A stretch of DNA of 47,606 nucleotides, from the NCBI GenBank assembly GCA_036562565.1, contig DATCJY010000040.1, positions 1 to 47,606 of the forward strand, written 5' to 3'. A model generated the notes under the pieces. That model was not told the origin of the DNA. It saw only the letters and a list, made by a program, of their open reading frames with translations, and did not search any database. The position numbers were made by a program, and so were the translations under genes. Each line of letters opens with the position of its first letter. The stretch's first letter is position 1. Shown one piece after another: positions 42,705-47,606 of the stretch. This stretch comes from DATCJY01 sp036562565. GTDB taxonomy: Bacteria > Bacteroidota > Bacteroidia > Flavobacteriales_D > Sanyastnellaceae.

Positions 42705-44075
42705 CTAGTCGTTATAGTTTTCAGGAGCTACGTTCTTACCACGACCGAGAAAAGAAAGCGCACAACGGAAACCGATATAAGATTTCGCTGTATCCTGATA
42801 CTCAAACGAGCGGGTACCTGTCTGAATAAAGTAACCGATATCTTTCCAAGAGCCACCACGAATCACTTTGCGTTTCATGCTTGGAGCATCGTCTGCTAGA
42901 GCTCTGTAATCATATTCAGGGCTCATATCGTGAGTGAACTCATACACCGATTCATCATAGGCAGTGTTGGTCCATTCGGCAACGTTACCGGCCATACAGA
43001 ACAACCCGTAATCGTTTGCAGAATAAGAATCAACCGGTACTGTATAGCAACCGTTATCCTCAACATAGTCTCCACGCATTGGTTTGAAGTTAGCCAATGG
43101 ACAGCCTAGGTTGTTGCGGATATAAGGACCACCCCATGGATATGGTGAAAGGTCTAGTCCACCACGAGCTGCAAATTCCCACTCCGCTTCCGATGGTAAA
43201 CGGAAACGTGTGATGAAGGTCTCACCTACAGCTTGTTTGTATGTATCCATGATTTGGCTTCTCCATGCACAAAATGCTTGACATTGCCCCCAAGTAACAC
43301 CTACTACAGGATAGTCATCATAAGCAGGGTGCCAGAAATAGTTTTCTGTCAACGGTTCATTGAAACCATAAGTAAAGTCATGCACCCATACCAAGGTATC
43401 AGGATAAACATTGATTTTTTCCTGGATGATGAAACGAGAACGGTCGCTGTGACCGCGGATGGAGTGCAATTGATTCAAGGAGTTCACTTCACCATATTCT
43501 TCGTCCTTACCTTCTTTTACGGCAGCACTCTTGAAGTCAATCCACCAATATGAGTAAGAAAGCTTACGTGTATCGATTTCTTGACGATCGTAGAACTTGT
43601 CAGAACCTTGAAGGAAAAACTCAGGATAGATGAGTTCGAACACCTCATCATCATCCATATCGATTTTCTCTTCCCAGTTCAAAAGGTATCCCTTGTTCAC
43701 GAACATTTCAATATCCCTACCGTTGTCCAGTTCACGAATACCGTATTCTCCTATCTCGTCTTGTGCAAGACGGTCGCGAATGAGCGAGTCCCTCACATAG
43801 TCAACGAATTGGCGGTACTCGTTGTTGGTGATTTCGGTTTGATCAATATAGAACGCAGGCAGGGTCACGGTTTTAGAACGTGAGTTCAACGCATACGGTA
43901 CATCTTGATCACTAGGGCCCATGGTAAAGGAGCCGAAATGGATGTAGTTCATCCCATAGGGGTTGACCTGTACCCATTCCTCCCGGGGATAGGAGCCCAC
44001 AAGCTCACCATTCCCCCTATATCCACAACTGGCTAGTAGGGCGGCAACGATTAAATAATAAAACGACTTTTTCAT
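42705..44075 (-). CDS. gldK: T9SS lipoprotein GldK (PorK)
   Basis: A 456-residue outer-membrane lipoprotein with a formylglycine-generating-enzyme-like (FGE/sulfatase-modifying factor) fold. It builds the T9SS ring with GldN. The start at 44073-44075 gives MKKSFYYLIVAALLASC with lipidated Cys17; an ATG 33 bp upstream is possible. FGE-fold motifs: FTMGPSDQD, FYIDQTEITNNEYRQFV, PVVGVTWGQCQAFCAW, RLPSEAEWEFAARGG, MAGNVAEWTNTAYD and RKVIRGGSWKDIGY. It is second in the operon, after porP. Confidence 0.95.
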   Translation of the reverse strand: MKKSFYYLIVAALLASCGYRGNGELVGSYPREEWVQVNPYGMNYIHFGSFTMGPSDQDVPYALNSRSKTVTLPAFYIDQTEITNNEYRQFVDYVRDSLIRDRLAQDEIGEYGIRELDNGRDIEMFVNKGYLLNWEEKIDMDDDEVFELIYPEFFLQGSDKFYDRQEIDTRKLSYSYWWIDFKSAAVKEGKDEEYGEVNSLNQLHSIRGHSDRSRFIIQEKINVYPDTLVWVHDFTYGFNEPLTENYFWHPAYDDYPVVGVTWGQCQAFCAWRSQIMDTYKQAVGETFITRFRLPSEAEWEFAARGGLDLSPYPWGGPYIRNNLGCPLANFKPMRGDYVEDNGCYTVPVDSYSANDYGLFCMAGNVAEWTNTAYDESVYEFTHDMSPEYDYRALADDAPSMKRKVIRGGSWKDIGYFIQTGTRSFEYQDTAKSYIGFRCALSFLGRGKNVAPENYND

Positions 44076-44215
44076 GATTTCCATTTTCTTAGTAAACAAT
44101 CTGCACAACGTATTTGTAATATGTAGGGTTACTAAAAATCTTTCCTTATTTCCTTTTCACTCTGCTTATAAAACAATTCTAAACGCAAGGATAACTGTTT
44201 AGGTTACAAATTATT

Positions 44216-45181
44216 TTATAAGAATCGTGGATTACTATGTTTCGCTCTGATTGGAATATCACCAAAGCCAATACAGTAGGTCAAAAATATCTCATGAGAA
44301 CCAGCTGAGTAATTCTTGATTTCAGAAGTGGTGATATCATAAGAATAACCAATTCTCAAAGAAGATTCAGCTGTTCTGGTTGCGCTGATTTGTTTGGATG
44401 CAAATGATTTTTGGAATCCCACGTAGGGCGCGATGGCATCTCCCGGACGGAATGCAAGACCTCCCCACAACATTTGGTTCCACAATACATCTGCATTGAT
44501 ATCAAATTGCACGCTAGCCAAATCTGTTTTTACCAATGCATTCGGACGCAAAACGAAATCACTACCACCCAAAGGCAACTCATAACCTCCCATCACATAT
44601 ACGTGGCGAGCAAGTTCAGTATAGAGCTTCTGCAGTTTCGCTGCATTGAGGTGAGTGGCTGAAACACCAACGTAATATTTATGTGGTTGATATAACATAA
44701 AGCCTAAACCAATATCGAAAGCTGTTTGAGATTGATTGTTACCTATCAAACCTCTCACAACGTTATCATCCATATCTATTGCACGCCAGTCATGACCTAA
44801 CTTACTGCTGTAAATTCCAACAGACAAACCTCCTGACAAATAGTTGGTACCATCAAGCGACAAATGATATGACGGCTTCAAGTGAATGGAAGTATTTGTT
44901 TGCTGACCCAACACCTCGGTATAAAACGTAAGACCACCACCGATGTTTTGTTTCTCACCGAACATTCCGTGATAGTTAAACAAATAGGTCTTCGGATCTC
45001 TGTCAAAGCCATCCCATTGGTCGCGGTGGAATAAGGTGGCACTGTGCATTCTTTCCACACCAGCAACCGCGGGGTTAAAGGACAGACGGTCAAATTGCCA
45101 TTGGGTCAATTGAATATCTTGCTGGGCATACGAAAGAGTAGTAAGGGCTGCTGTTGCACAAATGAGTAGAAGTTTCTTCAT
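44216..45181 (-). CDS. porP: PorP/SprF-family outer-membrane protein
   Basis: A 321-residue outer-membrane barrel of the PorP/SprF family. These proteins work with the T9SS, either in the core complex or as partners that attach particular cargo to the surface. Signal peptide about 1-19 (ending TLSYAQQ). The family start FNPAVAGVERM near residue 35 and HRDQWDGFDRDPKTYLFNYH are typical, as is the C-terminal FLTYCIGFGDIPIR. As first gene before gldK-L-M-N it reproduces the porPKLMN order of Porphyromonas, which supports a core role over a cargo-specific one. Confidence 0.92.
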   Translation of the reverse strand: MKKLLLICATAALTTLSYAQQDIQLTQWQFDRLSFNPAVAGVERMHSATLFHRDQWDGFDRDPKTYLFNYHGMFGEKQNIGGGLTFYTEVLGQQTNTSIHLKPSYHLSLDGTNYLSGGLSVGIYSSKLGHDWRAIDMDDNVVRGLIGNNQSQTAFDIGLGFMLYQPHKYYVGVSATHLNAAKLQKLYTELARHVYVMGGYELPLGGSDFVLRPNALVKTDLASVQFDINADVLWNQMLWGGLAFRPGDAIAPYVGFQKSFASKQISATRTAESSLRIGYSYDITTSEIKNYSAGSHEIFLTYCIGFGDIPIRAKHSNPRFL

Positions 45182-45234
45182 ACTTTGAGCGAGGTTGTTA
45201 AGCTTTTATAAATCCTTTATATTTTGGAAAGTGG

Positions 45235-45263
45235 CTAAAGTATGGATTTTTTCAACCTGACAA
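45235..45263 (-). promoter_or_regulatory. Promoter of the porP-gldKLMN operon
   Basis: On the minus strand: TTG (complement of 45261-45263, within a T-rich TTTTTTTTG), 18-nt spacer, TACTTTAG (complement of 45235-45242). It lies about 54 bp before the porP ATG. The last bases deviate from TAnnTTTG. Confidence 0.5.
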
Positions 45264-45397
45264 AAAAAATTTCGACCTCCGCAATATTTTGAGAATCCTA
45301 TTCGCCACACAACCCTCAAAAGCCTTGTGTAAATCAACAAAGTAGATTAAAGTCTCTGATGAACCTCCCCCTGTTTACCTCCTGATTTTTAACATTT

Positions 45398-46567
45398 TCA
45401 GACCAGCTTCTGGTAGGTCTTCCACCAGCGATCGGGGATTTCCTCATTGGTCGCTTGCTGGTATTCTTCATAGGTACAGGGCACCATATGGTGGCGCTCA
45501 TATTTGGCATGCTTTCCTCCTGCCGGATAGGGGACATCCATCCACCAACGGTCGCTGAGGTGGCTCTTGTAAAAAACCAGCTCATGCCCTTCTTTCAATA
45601 ACGGTACAATGTACTTGATGTACTCGCTATAGTCGCCTACTGGATAATCTCTCTTGCGCAATGCTACTCCTTCTATGAAACACCAAATCATCTGAGCACA
45701 CAGATGAGCCGTTTGCTCATCTCTGTCTAATGACGGGTTGTATTCATACAATCCGAAAGAAGTGAGTTTATCGCTCATTCCGGCAAAACGACATAACTGT
45801 GCTGCTTCGTTACCAAAGAATCCGTTTGGTCCTGCATAAGCAGAACCGGGTGCCTCGCTCTGACGAATGGCAGCAACATCAAATGAAATCATATCGGCAT
45901 TGCGCAATATCGGCTCTGCCTTCATGATGTTCTGCTGCAACTCTCCCAAGCGATGATAATCGAAGAACATATTGCTCATTAAGTCCAGCAATTCCGGCTC
46001 CACTAGATAACGCTGATTGCCGATGTTGCTATAGTTGAACAAATAATTGGGTTGGTGCAATATGATTTTGTTGAGATAGCCTTTGGAATCTACCTCAAAT
46101 TCGTTCTTTCCAAAATCGAGTCGGTAGTCCACCGTTACAAGGTTGATGGTCTGCTCCAGACGCTCATATGCCAAATAGTTGGAGTAAGTAAGATCTTGTG
46201 AACCACCTATGATGAGTGGAATAATATTTTTCTTGAGCAAGTACTCACAGGTGGTGCGCAAAGCATAGTGCGTATCGCTCACTTCATTGCCCGGCTCGAT
46301 GTTCCCTAAATCGATGACGGATATTGGCTCATCGGTTTTAAAAAGCTTGTAGAAGTATTTGCGAATGACATCCGGACCTTGTGATGCTCCAATATTTTTC
46401 AAACCCATACGGTCTTCCTTCACACCGATAATGGCAATGCGCTTATCGGCCAACTCGTCCATATCTCCTTCGAAAAAATGAACGTGATGGATGAGTTGCT
46501 CGGGATGTAACTCCTCATCGTAATGTTCTCTAAAAGAAGATGGCTTGAAAAAAACTGAAATATCCAT
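45398..46567 (-). CDS. Arginase/formiminoglutamase-fold protein with incomplete metal site
   Basis: A 389-residue protein of the ureohydrolase superfamily, upstream of the T9SS operon and downstream of topA. Enzymes of this fold use two Mn ions held by GGxH, DxHxD and SxDxDxxDP motifs. Here the equivalents are GGSQDL (His replaced by Gln), VDYRLDF (His replaced by Arg) and SFDVAAIRQSEAPGS (second Asp replaced by Ala). Three of six ligands are therefore missing and hydrolase activity is unlikely. The first part (MDISVFFKPSS, IAIIGVKEDRMGLKNIGASQ) and the Trp/Tyr-rich C-terminus (SDRWWMDVPYPAGGKHAKYE) are well preserved, which suggests selection for another role. It is often labelled formimidoylglutamase by similarity; I would not use that as a function. 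Confidence 0.85.
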   Translation of the reverse strand: MDISVFFKPSSFREHYDEELHPEQLIHHVHFFEGDMDELADKRIAIIGVKEDRMGLKNIGASQGPDVIRKYFYKLFKTDEPISVIDLGNIEPGNEVSDTHYALRTTCEYLLKKNIIPLIIGGSQDLTYSNYLAYERLEQTINLVTVDYRLDFGKNEFEVDSKGYLNKIILHQPNYLFNYSNIGNQRYLVEPELLDLMSNMFFDYHRLGELQQNIMKAEPILRNADMISFDVAAIRQSEAPGSAYAGPNGFFGNEAAQLCRFAGMSDKLTSFGLYEYNPSLDRDEQTAHLCAQMIWCFIEGVALRKRDYPVGDYSEYIKYIVPLLKEGHELVFYKSHLSDRWWMDVPYPAGGKHAKYERHHMVPCTYEEYQQATNEEIPDRWWKTYQKLV

Positions 46568-46734
46568 GTGAGCGAATTACGTCCATGGAAGATGGGGAAT
46601 TCCACACACAGCGGACAAGTTGTTGAAAGATGAATGTTGATTTTCTCATCGATGCACTGCGCCATATGGCAACCTGATTTTATGTGTCATTTCAGACGGT
46701 AAGGAATTGTACGCCCACCTATTTGAAAAACCAT

Positions 46735-46775
46735 AAAAAACAAAGACCTCCACACTTTTGTAGAGGTCTTTGTTT
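46735..46775 (-). terminator. Terminator of topA
   Basis: AAACAAAGACCTC (46738-46750), 12-nt loop, GAGGTCTTTGTTT (46763-46775), followed on the minus strand by TTT. It begins 18 bp after the topA stop. Confidence 0.85.
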
Positions 46776-46793
46776 CAATTATATCGGCTGTGA

Positions 46794-47606
46794 TTACTTC
46801 TTTGCACTCTTCTTTGCCGCTGCCTTCTTTGAAGCAGCTTTCTTCGCTACAGCTTTCTTGGCAGGAGCCTTTTTGGCAAAGGCGTTAGGATCTTGCTCTT
46901 CAATCATTTTCTTCACCTCATCCAATCCGAGGGCTGCCAATTCCTCCGGTGTGTATTTCTCACCGTTCGCTTTCTTGCCGAGCTTGAGCATTTTCTTGCC
47001 GAAGCGAATAAACGGACCCCAACGACCATTTTCAATGGAGATCTTCTCAGCCTCCCAATTTTGGATGTATCGGTTGGCTTCTTTCTCTAGCTTTTTGCTG
47101 ATAAGCTCATCCATTTCAGCTTGTGTGAGCGTGTCAAAATTGTAGGCACGCGGAATATTGATGAACATATCGTTCCATTTGATAAATGGACCAAAACGTC
47201 CTTTTCCTTTGGTGATAGGTTTTCCCTGATATGTACCTACGGGAGCATCGGCCTCTTGTTTGGCAGCAATGACTTGAATCGCCTGCTCCATGTCTACATC
47301 CATTACCTCCACACCTTTCGGTAAAGAAATGAAGTCTTCACCCCACTTCACATATGGACCGAAACGTCCTACGTTGACAAGTACTTCCTTGCCCTCATAA
47401 GTACCAAGTTGACGTGGCAGTTCAAACAGTTTTAACGCTTGTTCCAGCGTAACATTGGCAATGCTCAAGTCTCCTGTCAGCGATGCAAAGCGTTTTTCTT
47501 CATCATCACTTTCACCAATCTGAACCATTGGACCAAAGCGGCCAATGCGCGCAATCACAGGTTTACCTGTAGCTGGGTCATTGCCGAGGATGCGTTCTCC
47601 GGTGGC
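46794..47606 (-). CDS. topA: DNA topoisomerase I, C-terminal part (5' end outside window)
   Basis: The last 270 codons of type IA topoisomerase I, which relaxes negative supercoils. The catalytic domains lie beyond the right edge. What is seen are the C-terminal DNA-binding repeats, each with a GRFGPxVxxG/W core: ARIGRFGPMVQIGE, NVGRFGPYVKWGEDFISLPK, KGRFGPFIKWNDMFINIPR and NGRWGPFIRFGKKMLKLG. These are the cysteine-free repeats typical of Bacteroidota TopA. The protein ends in a lysine/alanine-rich tail of about 30 residues (KKAPAKKAVAKKAASKK) resembling histone H1 tails. The frame is open to the window edge (ATGERILGNDPATGKPVIAR). Confidence 0.93.
   Translation of the reverse strand, partial: ATGERILGNDPATGKPVIARIGRFGPMVQIGESDDEEKRFASLTGDLSIANVTLEQALKLFELPRQLGTYEGKEVLVNVGRFGPYVKWGEDFISLPKGVEVMDVDMEQAIQVIAAKQEADAPVGTYQGKPITKGKGRFGPFIKWNDMFINIPRAYNFDTLTQAEMDELISKKLEKEANRYIQNWEAEKISIENGRWGPFIRFGKKMLKLGKKANGEKYTPEELAALGLDEVKKMIEEQDPNAFAKKAPAKKAVAKKAASKKAAAKKSAKK

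Noticed and set aside
1..47606. tRNA, rRNA, CRISPR array, insertion sequence, prophage or toxin-antitoxin genes
   Set aside because: I looked through the gaps and saw no T-loop-like sequence with cloverleaf potential, no spaced direct repeats, no transposase or integrase gene and no terminal inverted repeats.

Overview
The window comes from a chromosome of the phylum Bacteroidota. The evidence is a complete porP-gldK-gldL-gldM-gldN type IX secretion (T9SS) operon, two secreted proteins with T9SS C-terminal sorting domains, a TonB receptor/DUF4374/PepSY iron-uptake locus, DUF4290, an RprXY-like two-component pair, promoters of the Bacteroidota form TTG-N18-21-TAnnTTYG, and almost no Shine-Dalgarno sequences. 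The GCTDxxAxNYNPxA repeats and general gene content suggest a Flavobacteriales-like or related environmental lineage. That finer placement is inference.

Layout. 1-5280 (minus): siderophore/iron uptake locus resembling XusABC, with an added LTxxQ-type lipoprotein gene. 5510-9433 (plus): GH3-fold adenylating enzyme, then a VWA protein, uridine kinase and an ArsC-like protein, the last three with overlapping ends. 9434-9878: non-coding region with a convergent hairpin, a possible 20-residue ORF, a 21-bp palindrome and a good promoter. 9879-13982: very large modular T9SS cargo. 14173-16850: rplM-rpsI-rpsB-tsf. 17056-18717 (minus): ftsZ standing alone. 19013-21149: DUF4290 protein and hemA. 21487-24261: second T9SS cargo. 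24265-28591 (minus): orphan histidine kinase, SulP transporter fused to a beta-carbonic anhydrase, and a small exported protein. 28759-29151: small exported protein. 29382-32213 (minus): recJ-thiL. 32358-33392: lipoprotein with cysteine repeats. 33463-36257 (minus): OmpR-type regulator, its kinase, and efp. 36596-38770: large membrane-anchored protein of unknown function with a TTG start. 39113-45181 (minus): gldN, gldM, gldL, gldK, porP. 45398-46567 (minus): arginase-fold protein that has lost metal ligands. 46794-47606 (minus): 3' end of topA.

How the parts fit. The T9SS operon supplies the outer-membrane/periplasmic ring (GldK, GldN), the proton-driven inner-membrane motor (GldL, GldM) and a PorP/SprF barrel. 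The cargoes at 9879 and 21487 carry the C-terminal signal this machine recognises. The first 5 kb is a self-contained ferric-siderophore import unit. Most of the rest is core housekeeping: translation, division, haem, thiamine, recombination and topology.

I found no tRNA, rRNA, CRISPR array, insertion sequence, phage gene or attachment site. Most genes are recognisable. The less explained items are the metal-ligand-deficient arginase homologue beside the T9SS operon, the extra lipoprotein in the Xus-like locus, the short ORF/palindrome at 9.5 kb, the DCGG-repeat lipoprotein, the large unknown protein at 36.6 kb, and tandem hairpins before rpsB.
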